From NCBI GenBank assembly GCA_963754305.1, contig CAVWFR010000009.1, positions 1-64,000 on the forward strand: a DNA stretch of 64,000 nucleotides. The letters are read 5' to 3'. Below, piece after piece: positions 1 to 8,326 of this stretch (position 1 is the stretch's first letter; each line of letters opens with the position of its first letter). Both the position numbers and the translations under genes were made by a program. The DNA is from DATEDA01 sp963754305. Lineage in GTDB: Bacteria > Pseudomonadota > Gammaproteobacteria > Burkholderiales > SG8-39. The notes under the pieces are model-generated. The model ran no database searches, was not told the origin of the DNA, and saw nothing but the letters and a program-made list of their open reading frames with translations.

Positions 1-195
1 GCGGGCCTCAAGCCGGCCTACATCGCCCGGCAGATGGGCCACACGCTGCAGGTCCTGTACACGACGTACGCGCGGTGGATCGACGAGGCCGACAAGGGCG
101 CCGAGGCAGCAAAACTCGCCGCGGCGTTGAGCGAATTTGTCCCCAATTTGTCCCTGGAGACGGGGACCAAAAGAGCAAGTGACGGATCTGCTTAG
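1..195 (+). CDS. Tyrosine recombinase / phage-type integrase, C-terminal fragment (5' end outside window)
   Basis: Reading frame 1 is open from the window edge to a TAG at 193-195 (64 codons). The residues ARQMGHTLQVLYTTYARWI match the end of the catalytic domain of phage and island integrases: the GH box followed by the nucleophilic Tyr. The catalytic Arg and the DNA-binding domains lie to the left of the window. The gene ends 7 bp before the 3' end of a tRNA-Val gene, a classic attachment site, so this is probably the integrase of an element integrated into that tRNA. The tail after the Tyr is Ala/Ser rich and has no recognised role. Confidence 0.85.
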   Translation, partial: AGLKPAYIARQMGHTLQVLYTTYARWIDEADKGAEAAKLAAALSEFVPNLSLETGTKRASDGSA

Positions 196-202
196 GGAAG
201 TC

Positions 203-279
203 TGGTAGGCGCGATTGGACTCGAACCAACGACCCCTACCATGTCAAGGTAGTGCTCTAACCAGCTGAGCTACGCGCCT
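203..279 (-). tRNA. tRNA-Val (anticodon GAC)
   Basis: The reverse complement folds as a full cloverleaf. The acceptor stem AGGCGCG pairs perfectly with CGCGCCT, followed by discriminator A and an encoded CCA. The D arm contains AGCTGG, the anticodon stem is CTACC/GGTAG with loop TTGACAT (anticodon GAC, valine), and the T arm carries GTTCGAGTC. The 3' end faces the integrase fragment at 1-195, so the T-arm/acceptor region is the likely attachment core. The gene is intact, as expected when an integrating element restores the tRNA 3' end. Confidence 0.97.
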
Positions 280-291
280 GCGAGGGACGGA

Positions 292-321
292 ATTCTATCC
301 GACCGGCCGCGTCGCGGGCAA
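292..321 (-). promoter_or_regulatory. Probable sigma-70 promoter of tRNA-Val
   Basis: On the minus strand a TTGCCC -35 (316-321) and a TAGAAT -10 (292-297) are separated by 18 bp. The predicted start is a few bases upstream of the mature tRNA 5' end at 279. Confidence 0.55.
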
Positions 322-359
322 ACCCGCTTGCCGGGTGAGCAGCCGGGGCCCGTCCGCGA

Positions 360-2027
360 CTATCCCTTGGCCGCCGATCCCAGCATCTCGGCGGCGTGCT
401 TGCGGGTGGTGGCGGTGATCTCCATCCCCCCCAGCATGCGCGCGATCTCCTCCACCCGCGCGTTGTCGTCGAGTGCTGCCACGCGGCTACGGGTCACGCC
501 GTTCGCCGTTTGCTTCGCGACCGACCACTGCCGGCCGGACTGCGCCGCGACCTGCGCGAGGTGGGTGACGCAGAGCACCTGCCGCTCCTTCCCGAGCACG
601 CGCAGCTTTTTCCCGACGACCTCCGCGACCGCGCCGCCGATGCCTGAGTCGACCTCGTCGAAGATCAGCGTGGGCACCGGCGCGCTCTTCGCCGTGATCA
701 CCTGGATCGCGAGACCGATCCGCGACAGCTCGCCCCCGGAGGCGACTTTCGCCAGCGCCTGCGGCGACGTCCCCGGGTTCGCGGCGACCAGGAACTCGAC
801 CGCTTCGTTGCCGCCGGCACTCCCGCCGTCGATCGCACGCAGCGCGATCTCCAGGCGCGCGCCGGCCATCGCGAGCGCCTTCATCTCCGCCGTGACCTGA
901 CGCGCGAGCTTCGCTGCCGCCTCGCGCCGCGACGCCGAAAGTTTCGTTGCCAGCTCGTCGTAGCGAGTTCTTGCCGCCGCCTCCTGCGCGCGCAGGGTCT
1001 CGACATCGGCGGCCAGCTCGAGCGCCGCGAGCCGCGTCCCCAGCCGCTCCGCCAGCTCGATCAGCGCGTCGGGGCTCACCTTGAACTTTCTCGCTGTCGA
1101 GTGGATCATCTCGACGCGCCGCTCGACCTCCGCCAGCCGCCCGGGGTCGAGCTCGACGCGATCGGCGTACAGGCGCAGCGCGTGCGCCGCCTCGCCGAGC
1201 TGCGCGGCGGCGCCTTCGAGCAGGTCGAGCGGTTCGTTCAACGCCGCGTCGTAGCCTTTCAGCGCGCGGAGCTTACCCATCGCCGCTGCGAGCGCGCCTG
1301 CGGCCGAGCCGTCCGACTCCGCGAGCGCATCCAGGGCGGCCCGTGCGCCTTCGATCAGGCTCGCAGCATGGGCGAGCCGGCTCTGCTCGGCATGAACGGC
1401 ATCCCACTCGCCGGACTTCAAACCGAGCTTCGCCAGCTCGTCCGCCTGCCACGCGAGACTGTCGCGCTCGGCGGTGCGTGCGGCCGCGTTCGTCTCCTGC
1501 TCGGCCCGCGTGCGTGCGAGGTCCCGCCAGTCCCGGAACGCGGCCGCGACCTCCCGCGCGAGCGACACGAGCCCGGCATGCGCGTCGAGCAACTCGCGCT
1601 GCGCGGGTGGCTTCGACAGCGACTGGTGCGCGTGCTGGCCGTGGATGTCGACCAGCAGCTCGCCGAGATCGGCGAGCTGCTGGATCGTGGCGACAGTGCC
1701 GTTCACGAACGCGCGCGAGCGAGCGCCCCGCTCCACCACCCGGCGGAGGAGAAGCCGGCCGGGGTCCCCATCAAGCGCGGTCTCCGCAAGCCAGCGCTCG
1801 ACCGCGGGAAGCCGGTCGATCGCGAACTCGGCGGTCACCTCGGCGCGCTCGCACCCGCTCCGGATCACGGTCGCGTCCGCGCGCTCGCCCAGCGCGAGCC
1901 CGAGCGCATCGATCAGAATCGACTTCCCGGCACCGGTCTCGCCGGTGAGCGTGGTGAAGCCGGGCTCGAGCTCGAGCTCGAGCCGGTCGACGATGGCGAA
2001 GTCGCGGATGGAGAGTGCGACGAGCAC
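360..2027 (-). CDS. recN: DNA repair protein RecN
   Basis: This is a 555-residue SMC-like ATPase that acts in recombinational repair of double-strand breaks. The N-terminus has the RecN hallmark LSIRDFAIVDRLELEL and a Walker A GETGAGKS at about residues 29-36. The middle is Ala/Glu/Arg-rich coiled coil. The C-terminal half carries the ABC signature region LSRIGLAIQV and a Walker B with LIFDEVDSGIGG. Length matches the family (about 553 in E. coli). Translation starts at a GTG 4 nt after the nadK stop, so the two genes form an operon, as in many proteobacteria. Confidence 0.96.
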   Translation of the reverse strand: MLVALSIRDFAIVDRLELELEPGFTTLTGETGAGKSILIDALGLALGERADATVIRSGCERAEVTAEFAIDRLPAVERWLAETALDGDPGRLLLRRVVERGARSRAFVNGTVATIQQLADLGELLVDIHGQHAHQSLSKPPAQRELLDAHAGLVSLAREVAAAFRDWRDLARTRAEQETNAAARTAERDSLAWQADELAKLGLKSGEWDAVHAEQSRLAHAASLIEGARAALDALAESDGSAAGALAAAMGKLRALKGYDAALNEPLDLLEGAAAQLGEAAHALRLYADRVELDPGRLAEVERRVEMIHSTARKFKVSPDALIELAERLGTRLAALELAADVETLRAQEAAARTRYDELATKLSASRREAAAKLARQVTAEMKALAMAGARLEIALRAIDGGSAGGNEAVEFLVAANPGTSPQALAKVASGGELSRIGLAIQVITAKSAPVPTLIFDEVDSGIGGAVAEVVGKKLRVLGKERQVLCVTHLAQVAAQSGRQWSVAKQTANGVTRSRVAALDDNARVEEIARMLGGMEITATTRKHAAEMLGSAAKG

Positions 2028-2031
2028 GGCG

Positions 2032-2922
2032 CTAGAACGGGCTCTCCGTCCAGTGCAGCTTCTCGCGCAGCATGTTGTAGTACCGGTAACCTTCCGGATG
2101 CACGAGCTTCACGGCGTGCGGCGCGCGGCGCGCGCTGATGCAGTCGCCCTCGACGAGCTCGATCTGCGGCTGTCCGTCGCACTGGAGCCGGGCGTCCAGA
2201 CCCCGCTTCAGCGTGACCTCCACCGCGCACTCGTCGCTCACCGCGATCGGGCGGTTGGAGAGCGTGTGCGGACAGATCGGCACCAACGCGAGCGCCGGCA
2301 CGGTGGGCTGGATGATCGGGCCGTTCGCCGACAGCGCGTACGCCGTCGAGCCGGTCGGCGTCGCGACGATCAGCCCGTCCGAGCGCAGGTCGTAGACGAA
2401 CTGGCCGTCCACCCGCACGACCAGCTCGATCAGCCGGCCGCTCGCACCCTTGTTGACCACGACGTCGTTCAACGCGTTCGTGGCGAAGATCGGCTCCCCG
2501 GCCCGCACCACGTCGGCGAAGAGCATCGTCCGCGACTCGAGCGTGTAGCGCCCGTCGAGGATGCGACCCATAGTCTCGGCCATCGCATCGAGCGCGATGT
2601 CGGTCATGAAACCGAGCCGGCCCTGGTTGACCCCGACGAGCGGCACCCTCGCCGCTGCGAGCGCGCGCGCTGCCGAGAGCATGGTGCCGTCGCCCCCCAG
2701 CACCACCGCGAGATCGGCGGCCGCGGCGATTCCCGCATAGTCGACGAGCGGGAACTCGTCGACGCCGGACTCGGCGGCCGTCTCCCCCTCCACCAAGACC
2801 TTGCACCCGCGGGCAGCGAGAAGGCCGCCGAGCGCGCGCAGCGGCGCGGCGACGCCCCGGCTCTTGTAGCGGCCGATCAGCGCGACGGTGTCGAAAGCGG
2901 GATTCCCCGAGCCCGAAGACAT
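2032..2922 (-). CDS. nadK: NAD kinase
   Basis: NadK phosphorylates NAD to NADP using ATP (or polyphosphate). The diagnostic GGDGT motif is present in VVLGGDGTMLSAAR, followed by GVNQGRLGFMTD and the TPTGSTAYALSANGP segment that binds NAD. The ATG at 2922 gives 296 residues, close to the usual 290-300. The frame stays open for 13 more codons upstream, but those overlap the hrcA promoter and lack family resemblance. The gene is divergent from hrcA with a 59-bp spacer and sits just upstream of recN. Confidence 0.95.
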   Translation of the reverse strand: MSSGSGNPAFDTVALIGRYKSRGVAAPLRALGGLLAARGCKVLVEGETAAESGVDEFPLVDYAGIAAAADLAVVLGGDGTMLSAARALAAARVPLVGVNQGRLGFMTDIALDAMAETMGRILDGRYTLESRTMLFADVVRAGEPIFATNALNDVVVNKGASGRLIELVVRVDGQFVYDLRSDGLIVATPTGSTAYALSANGPIIQPTVPALALVPICPHTLSNRPIAVSDECAVEVTLKRGLDARLQCDGQPQIELVEGDCISARRAPHAVKLVHPEGYRYYNMLREKLHWTESPF

Positions 2923-2966
2923 GGCCACAATTACATCACACCGGGCGAGCGGCGTCGGCAAGCCCT

Positions 2967-2975
2967 GCTAGAATC
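2967..2975 (+). promoter_or_regulatory. Extended -10 element (GCTAGAATC) immediately before hrcA
   Basis: TAGAAT at 2969-2974 ends 7 nt before the hrcA ATG. That places the transcription start at or next to the start codon, so hrcA mRNA may be leaderless. The same nine bases at the same distance precede the M48 peptidase gene at 60936. No CIRCE inverted repeat (TTAGCACTC type) was seen here. Confidence 0.5.
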
Positions 2976-2981
2976 ATCCTC

Positions 2982-4001
2982 ATGTTCGACCAGCGCGCGC
3001 AGATCCTGCTGAAGACGTTGATCGAGCGCTATATCGCCGATGGCGAGCCGGTCGGCTCGCGCGCCCTGTCGAAGTATTCGGGTCTCGAGTTGAGCCCGGC
3101 GACCGTGCGCAACGTAATGGCCGATCTCGAGGAAATGGGCTTTATTTCGAGCCCCCATACCTCCGCCGGCCGCGTGCCGACGCCGCGCGGCTACCGCGTG
3201 TTCGTAGACTCGCTGTTGACGATCAGGCCGATCGGGGAGGCCGAGCTCGGCCAGCTCGAGGGCAACCTCCACCCGGACCACCCGCAGCGCTTGATCAGCC
3301 AAGCCTCGCAGCTCCTGTCGGAGCTGACCCGCTTCGCCGGCGTGGTCGTCGCGCCCCGGCGCCGCAGCCCGGCGTTCCGCCACATCGAATTCCTCGCGCT
3401 GTCCGAGAAGCGCGTCCTGTTGATCATCGTGACGCCCGACGGAGACGTCCAGAACCGCATCCTGCTCACCAACAAGCCGTTCACGCCCGCCGAGCTTACG
3501 ACCGCAGGGAATTTTCTCAACCAGCACTACGCCGGCCTCACCTTCGACGATATCCGCACCCGCATCCACGACGAGCTGCGGCAACTGCGCGAGGACATGA
3601 CCGCGCTCATGCAGCTCGCCCTGGAGGCGAGCGACCAAGCGCTGACCGAGGGCTCGGAGAGCTACGTCATCTCCGGCGAGCGCAACCTGCTCGACTCGGC
3701 CGACCTCGCCTCGAACATGGGACGCCTGCGGGAGCTGTTCGAGCTGTTCGAGCGCAAGACGCTTCTCATGGAACTCCTCGACGTGAGCCGGCGCGCGCAG
3801 GGCGTGCAGATCTTCATCGGCGGCGAGTCCGGCATCGCGCCGCTCGACGAGTGCAGCGTGATCGCCGCGCCGTACGAGGTCAACGGGCAGGTCGTCGGCG
3901 CGGTCGGCGTCATCGGCCCGACGCGCATGGCCTACGAGCGCGTGATCCCGATCGTCGACATCACCGCGAAACTGCTCTCGAGCGCCCTGTCGCAGCACTA
4001 G
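2982..4001 (+). CDS. hrcA: Heat-inducible transcription repressor HrcA
   Basis: HrcA is the repressor of class I heat-shock genes and binds CIRCE operators. The 339-residue protein has the N-terminal winged-helix region with ERYIADGEPVGSRALSKYSG and LSPATVRNVMADLEEMGFI, then the GAF-like dimer domain with TSAGRVPTPRGYRVFVDSL. The C-terminus contains IFIGGESGIAPLDECSVI and VIGPTRMAYERVIPIVDITAKLLS, all typical. It lies upstream of hemH and near grpE-dnaK-dnaJ, a conserved neighbourhood. No CIRCE element is visible before grpE, so its target may be elsewhere (for example groESL). Confidence 0.96.
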   Translation: MFDQRAQILLKTLIERYIADGEPVGSRALSKYSGLELSPATVRNVMADLEEMGFISSPHTSAGRVPTPRGYRVFVDSLLTIRPIGEAELGQLEGNLHPDHPQRLISQASQLLSELTRFAGVVVAPRRRSPAFRHIEFLALSEKRVLLIIVTPDGDVQNRILLTNKPFTPAELTTAGNFLNQHYAGLTFDDIRTRIHDELRQLREDMTALMQLALEASDQALTEGSESYVISGERNLLDSADLASNMGRLRELFELFERKTLLMELLDVSRRAQGVQIFIGGESGIAPLDECSVIAAPYEVNGQVVGAVGVIGPTRMAYERVIPIVDITAKLLSSALSQH

Positions 4002-4008
4002 GCAAGCG

Positions 4009-5112
4009 GTGCCCTTCGACCCGGAGCCCGCGTACCAGCACGGCGCGATCGCGCAGACCGCGATCCTGCTCGTGAACCTCGGCACGCCGGATGCGCCGAC
4101 CCCGGCCGCGGTCAAGCGCTACCTGCGCGAGTTTCTCTCCGACCCGCGCGTGGTCGAGATCCCGCGCGTGGTCTGGAATCCGATCCTGCACGGCCTGATC
4201 CTGAACACCCGCCCACGCCGCTCGGCAGCGCGCTACGCCGCGATCTGGACGCCGGACGGTTCACCCCTGCGGCTCTACACCGAGCGCCAGGCGAAGCTGC
4301 TGCAGGGATTGCTCGGCGAGCGCTGGCGCGCACCGCTCGTGGTCGACTACGCGATGCGCTACGGCGAGCCGTCGATCCCGTCGGTGCTCGCGAAGCTGAA
4401 AAGCGCGCGCTGCGAACGGCTGCTCGTCCTGCCGCTCTTCCCGCAGTACGCCGCGAGCACCACCGCCACCGCCCTCGACCGCGTGGCGACGACGCTCGCG
4501 AAGACGCGCAACGTCCCCGAGCTGCGGACCGTGAAGCACTTCCACGACCATCCCGCCTACATCCGCGCGCTCGGGGATCTCGTCCGCGAGTACTGGCGCG
4601 CGAACGGACGACCCGACGCGCTCCTCATGAGCTTCCACGGCCTGCCGCAGTACACGCTTGACCGGGGCGACCCCTACCACTGCGAGTCCCATAAGACGGC
4701 GCGGCTCCTCGCGGCAGAGCTCGAGCTCGCGGAGGGGAGGTGGCAGCTCGCATTCCAGTCGCGCTTCGGCCAGGCCGAGTGGCTGAAACCGTACACGGCG
4801 CCGGTGCTCGGCGAGCTCGCGCGCAGCGGGCGGCGGCGGGTCGACGTCATCTGCCCGGGCTTCGTCGCCGACTGCCTCGAGACGCTCGAGGAAATCGGGA
4901 TCGAGGGGAAATCGCTCTTCCTGGCGGCCGGCGGGCAGGCGCTGCGGCTCATCCCGTGCCTCAACGACCGGCCCGGCTGGATCGAGGCGCTCGCCACGAT
5001 CGCGCGCGACCACCTCGAAGGTTGGGTCGGCCCGGGCTACGACCGCACGGCGGCGGAGCAGGCGGCGAAGGCGAGCGCTGCGCAGGCGAAACGGCTAGGG
5101 GCGGCAGTCTAG
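4009..5112 (+). CDS. hemH: Ferrochelatase
   Basis: HemH inserts ferrous iron into protoporphyrin IX, the last step of heme synthesis. Visible motifs are ILLVNLGTPDAPTPAAVKRYLREFLSD at the N-terminus, the catalytic-His segment LMSFHGLPQYTLDRGDPYHC, FQSRFGQAEWLKPYT, and the C-terminal CPGFVADCLETLEEIGIEG containing the conserved Glu. The length of 367 residues is slightly longer than the E. coli enzyme because of an Ala-rich tail. It starts at a GTG 7 nt after the hrcA stop, so it is probably co-transcribed with hrcA. Confidence 0.96.
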   Translation: MPFDPEPAYQHGAIAQTAILLVNLGTPDAPTPAAVKRYLREFLSDPRVVEIPRVVWNPILHGLILNTRPRRSAARYAAIWTPDGSPLRLYTERQAKLLQGLLGERWRAPLVVDYAMRYGEPSIPSVLAKLKSARCERLLVLPLFPQYAASTTATALDRVATTLAKTRNVPELRTVKHFHDHPAYIRALGDLVREYWRANGRPDALLMSFHGLPQYTLDRGDPYHCESHKTARLLAAELELAEGRWQLAFQSRFGQAEWLKPYTAPVLGELARSGRRRVDVICPGFVADCLETLEEIGIEGKSLFLAAGGQALRLIPCLNDRPGWIEALATIARDHLEGWVGPGYDRTAAEQAAKASAAQAKRLGAAV

Positions 5113-5121
5113 GAGGCGACG

Positions 5122-5469
5122 GTGCGGCTCATCCTGCATTGGCTCATCAACGCGGCGGCGCTGTTCGTTATCCCTTACATCATGAGCTCGATCGAGGTGA
5201 AGAGCTTCACCGTCGCGCTCATCGTCGCGCTCGTCCTCGGCCTCGTGAACGCGATCCTCCGGCCGATCCTCGTCCTGCTGACCCTGCCGGTGACCATCCT
5301 GACGCTGGGGCTCTTCATCCTGGTGATCAACGCCCTGCTCTTCTGGGCCGTAGCCGAGTTCGTGGACGGCTTCCGCGTCGCCGGCTTCTGGTCCGCATTC
5401 TGGGGCGCGATCGTCTACTCGCTGGTGAGCTGGGCGGTGGCGGCGCTGCTGCTGCCGAAGACGGCCTAG
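5122..5469 (+). CDS. Small four-helix membrane protein of the PF04020 (phage holin family 4) group
   Basis: The 115-residue protein is almost entirely hydrophobic with four predicted membrane segments. The signature VALVLGLVNAILRPILVLLTLPVTILTLGLF belongs to the PF04020 family, widespread as a chromosomal gene of unknown function despite the name phage holin. The GTG start is preceded by an excellent Shine-Dalgarno, AGGAGG, 5 nt upstream. It follows hemH by 9 nt and is probably in the same transcript. Nothing nearby is phage-like. Confidence 0.85.
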   Translation: MRLILHWLINAAALFVIPYIMSSIEVKSFTVALIVALVLGLVNAILRPILVLLTLPVTILTLGLFILVINALLFWAVAEFVDGFRVAGFWSAFWGAIVYSLVSWAVAALLLPKTA

Positions 5470-5583
5470 AGGTAGATTCGCCGCCGTAGCGGTCGGTCGC
5501 CCGATCTCGGCGACCCGCGAAGGTGTGGCCATACGCGCTGGTACGGGCCCCTGGAGGGGGTGCGCTGGCGTCGCGCTGGCCCC

Positions 5584-5610
5584 CTTGAAACGCGTCGGGG
5601 CGCCCCAATA
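5584..5610 (+). promoter_or_regulatory. Probable sigma-32 heat-shock promoter of grpE-dnaK-dnaJ
   Basis: CTTGAAA (5584-5590) and CCCCAATA (5603-5610) are separated by 12 nt. This closely matches the enterobacterial RpoH consensus CTTGAAA-N11-16-CCCCATNT. It lies 43 nt upstream of the grpE start, in the right orientation for the chaperone genes. Confidence 0.75.
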
Positions 5611-5652
5611 ACCCCGCCGTCCCCGTGGAGTTCAAGAGAGAAGCGCCTGACC

Positions 5653-6177
5653 ATGCAACCGGAACAGCCCGATGTCACCGCCGGCGAGGGCCCGCCCGCG
5701 ACCGCCGATCCGGCCGCCCCCGCCGAGGATCTGCTGCGCGAGGCGGAGCGCAAGGCGGCGGAGTATCACGATGCGTGGCTCCGCGCCAAGGCCGAGGCCG
5801 AGAACATCCGGCGCCGGGCCCAGGAGGACGTCGCCAAGGCCCACCGCTACGGGATCGAGAAGTTTGCCGGCGACCTCCTCGCCGTCAAGGACAGCCTCGA
5901 GGCTGCGCTCGCCGCCGAAAACGCAGCCCCCGAGAGCCTGCGGAGCGGCGTCGAGCTCACGCTGCGTCAGCTCGAGGCGGTCTTCGAGCGGCAGGCGATC
6001 CGCGAGATCAACCCCGCCGGCGAGAAGTTCGATCCGCACCAGCACCAGGCGATCAGCATGCTGCCCTCGGACAAGGAGCCGAACACCGTCATCAACGTGC
6101 TGCAGAAGGGCTACCTCCTCCACGACCGGGTGCTGCGGCCGGCGCTGGTGACGGTCGCCAAGCCGAAAGACGCTTGA
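5653..6177 (+). CDS. grpE: Nucleotide exchange factor GrpE
   Basis: GrpE releases ADP from DnaK. The chosen ATG gives 174 residues: an acidic Pro/Ala-rich N-terminus, a long helix (LREAERKAAEYHDAWLRAKAEAENIRRRAQED), and the C-terminal beta domain ending in YLLHDRVLRPALVTVAKP, all typical of the family. The longer open frame from 5560 would read through the sigma-32 promoter, so the start at 5653, preceded by AGAGAG, is preferred. It forms the first gene of the chaperone operon. Confidence 0.96.
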   Translation: MQPEQPDVTAGEGPPATADPAAPAEDLLREAERKAAEYHDAWLRAKAEAENIRRRAQEDVAKAHRYGIEKFAGDLLAVKDSLEAALAAENAAPESLRSGVELTLRQLEAVFERQAIREINPAGEKFDPHQHQAISMLPSDKEPNTVINVLQKGYLLHDRVLRPALVTVAKPKDA

Positions 6178-6256
6178 TTCGGCGGGAAATCAGCCCCACA
6201 TCCCGCTGGAAGCGCACCAACCCGAACACGAACCCGGAACGACAGGACACACCGCC

Positions 6257-8203
6257 ATGGGAAAAATCATCGGCATCGACCTCGGCACGACCAACTCGTG
6301 CGTCGCCATCATGGAGGGCGGCAAGCCCAAGGTCATCGAGAATTCCGAGGGCTCGCGCACGACGCCCTCGATCGTCGCTTACATGGAAGATGGCGAGGTC
6401 CTGGTCGGGGCGCCCGCCAAGCGCCAGGCGGTCACCAACCCCAAGAACACGCTGTACGCCATCAAGCGCCTGATCGGCCGTCGCTTCGAGGAGAAGGAGG
6501 TCCAGAAGGACATCGGCCTGATGCCCTACCGGATCGTCAAGGCCGACAACGGCGACGCCTGGGTCGAGGTCCGCGGCAAGAAGATCGCGCCGCAGGAGGT
6601 CTCGGCGCAGATCCTGCGCAAGATGAAGAAGACCGCCGAGGACTACCTCGGCGAGGACGTGACCGAGGCGGTCATCACCGTCCCGGCGTATTTCAACGAC
6701 TCGCAGCGGCAAGCGACCAAGGATGCCGGCCGGATCGCCGGCCTCGAGGTGAAGCGGATCATCAACGAGCCGACCGCGGCGGCGCTCGCCTTCGGCCTGG
6801 ACAAGGCCGGCCGCAAGGACATGAAGATCGCCGTCTATGACCTCGGCGGCGGCACCTTCGACATCTCGATCATCGAGATCGCCGACGTCGAGGGCGAGAA
6901 GCAATTCGAGGTGCTCGCCACCAACGGCGACACCTTCCTCGGCGGCGAGGATTTCGACCAGCGCCTGATCGACTACATCATCACCGAGTTCAAGAAGGAC
7001 CAGGGCGTCGACCTCTCGAAGGACGTGCTCGCGCTGCAGCGGCTCAAGGAGTCCGCCGAGAAGGCGAAGATCGAGCTCTCCTCGACCCAGCAGACCGAGA
7101 TCAACCTGCCGTACATCACCGCGGATGCGTCGGGGCCGAGGCACCTGACCATGAAAATCACGCGTGCCAAGTTCGAGAGCCTGGTCGACGAACTGATCGA
7201 GAACACGATCAAGCCGTGCGAGACCGCGATCCGCGACTCGGGCGTCAAGGTGACCGACATCGACGATGTGATCCTCGTCGGAGGCCAGACGCGCATGCCG
7301 AAGGTGCAGGACAAGGTGAAGGAATTCTTCGGTCGCGAGCCTCGCAAGGACGTGAACCCGGACGAGGCGGTCGCCGTGGGCGCCGCGATCCAGGCCGGCG
7401 TGCTGCAAGGCGAGGTGAAGGACGTGCTGCTCCTCGACGTGACGCCCCTCTCGCTCGGCATCGAGACGCTCGGCGGCGTGATGACGAAGCTGATCCAGAA
7501 GAACACCACGATCCCGACCAAGGCGCAGCAGGTCTTCTCGACCGCCGACGACAACCAGTCGGCGGTGACGATCCACGTGCTGCAGGGCGAGCGCGACGTG
7601 GCCGGCGGCAACAAGAGCCTCGGCCAGTTCAACCTAGAGGGCATCCCCCCGTCCCCGCGCGGGATGCCGCAGATCGAGGTGACGTTCGACATCGACGCGA
7701 ACGGCATCCTGCATGTGTCGGCGCGGGACAAGGCGACCGGCAAGGAGAACAAGATCACCATCAAGGCGAACTCCGGCCTCTCCGAGGACGAGATCCAGCG
7801 CATGGTGAAGGACGCCGAGACGCACGCCGCCGAGGACAAGGAGAAGGTCGCGCTCGTCAACGCACGCAACCAGGCCGACAGCCTGGTGCACTCGGTGCGC
7901 AAGTCGCTCGCCGAGCTCGGCGACAAGGTTGGCGCCGACGAGAAGGCCGCGATCGAGTCGGCGGCGAAGGACCTCGAAGAGGCGATCAAGAGCGACGACA
8001 AGGCGCGCATCGAATCCAAGACCGAGGCGCTCGCCAAGGTCTCGCAGAAGCTCGGCGAGCGGATGTACGCCGACGCCCAGGGTGCGCAATCCGGAGCACA
8101 AGCCGGCGCGCAGGCTGGGGCTCAGCCCGGCGGCGGGGACGGCAAGAAGGCTGACGAGAACGTCGTGGACGCCGAGTTCACCGAGGTCAGGGACAAGAAG
8201 TAG
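6257..8203 (+). CDS. dnaK: Molecular chaperone DnaK (Hsp70)
   Basis: This ATP-dependent chaperone of 648 residues has the full Hsp70 architecture. The nucleotide-binding domain starts with IGIDLGTTNSCVAIMEG and includes VYDLGGGTFDISIIE and ILVGGQTRMPKVQ. The linker region is VLLLDVTPLSLGIETLGG, followed by the substrate-binding domain, the helical lid, and a C-terminal tail with Gly/Ala/Gln repeats ending in the conserved VVDAEFTEV. A Shine-Dalgarno-like GGAACGACAGGACA lies upstream. The spacer to grpE is 79 nt. Confidence 0.98.
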   Translation: MGKIIGIDLGTTNSCVAIMEGGKPKVIENSEGSRTTPSIVAYMEDGEVLVGAPAKRQAVTNPKNTLYAIKRLIGRRFEEKEVQKDIGLMPYRIVKADNGDAWVEVRGKKIAPQEVSAQILRKMKKTAEDYLGEDVTEAVITVPAYFNDSQRQATKDAGRIAGLEVKRIINEPTAAALAFGLDKAGRKDMKIAVYDLGGGTFDISIIEIADVEGEKQFEVLATNGDTFLGGEDFDQRLIDYIITEFKKDQGVDLSKDVLALQRLKESAEKAKIELSSTQQTEINLPYITADASGPRHLTMKITRAKFESLVDELIENTIKPCETAIRDSGVKVTDIDDVILVGGQTRMPKVQDKVKEFFGREPRKDVNPDEAVAVGAAIQAGVLQGEVKDVLLLDVTPLSLGIETLGGVMTKLIQKNTTIPTKAQQVFSTADDNQSAVTIHVLQGERDVAGGNKSLGQFNLEGIPPSPRGMPQIEVTFDIDANGILHVSARDKATGKENKITIKANSGLSEDEIQRMVKDAETHAAEDKEKVALVNARNQADSLVHSVRKSLAELGDKVGADEKAAIESAAKDLEEAIKSDDKARIESKTEALAKVSQKLGERMYADAQGAQSGAQAGAQAGAQPGGGDGKKADENVVDAEFTEVRDKK

Positions 8204-8326
8204 ATCGCGCGGTGCGCTTTCCGCGCCGCGCAGGTGACGTAACGTAACGGGCCGAGTCGACGCGGCGCGCGCGAAGTGCGCCGCACGGCTCGGCCGATTG
8301 CTATACGGGGACGGCATTCGCAAGTC

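Noticed and set aside
2923..2961. Longer nadK N-terminus
   Set aside because: The extra 13 codons overlap the hrcA promoter region and show no family resemblance.
2923..2981. CIRCE operator before hrcA or grpE
   Set aside because: No TTAGCACTC-N9-GAGTGCTAA-like inverted repeat was found by eye at either place.
5122..5469. Prophage holin
   Set aside because: The PF04020 family is carried on most proteobacterial chromosomes; no phage gene is nearby.
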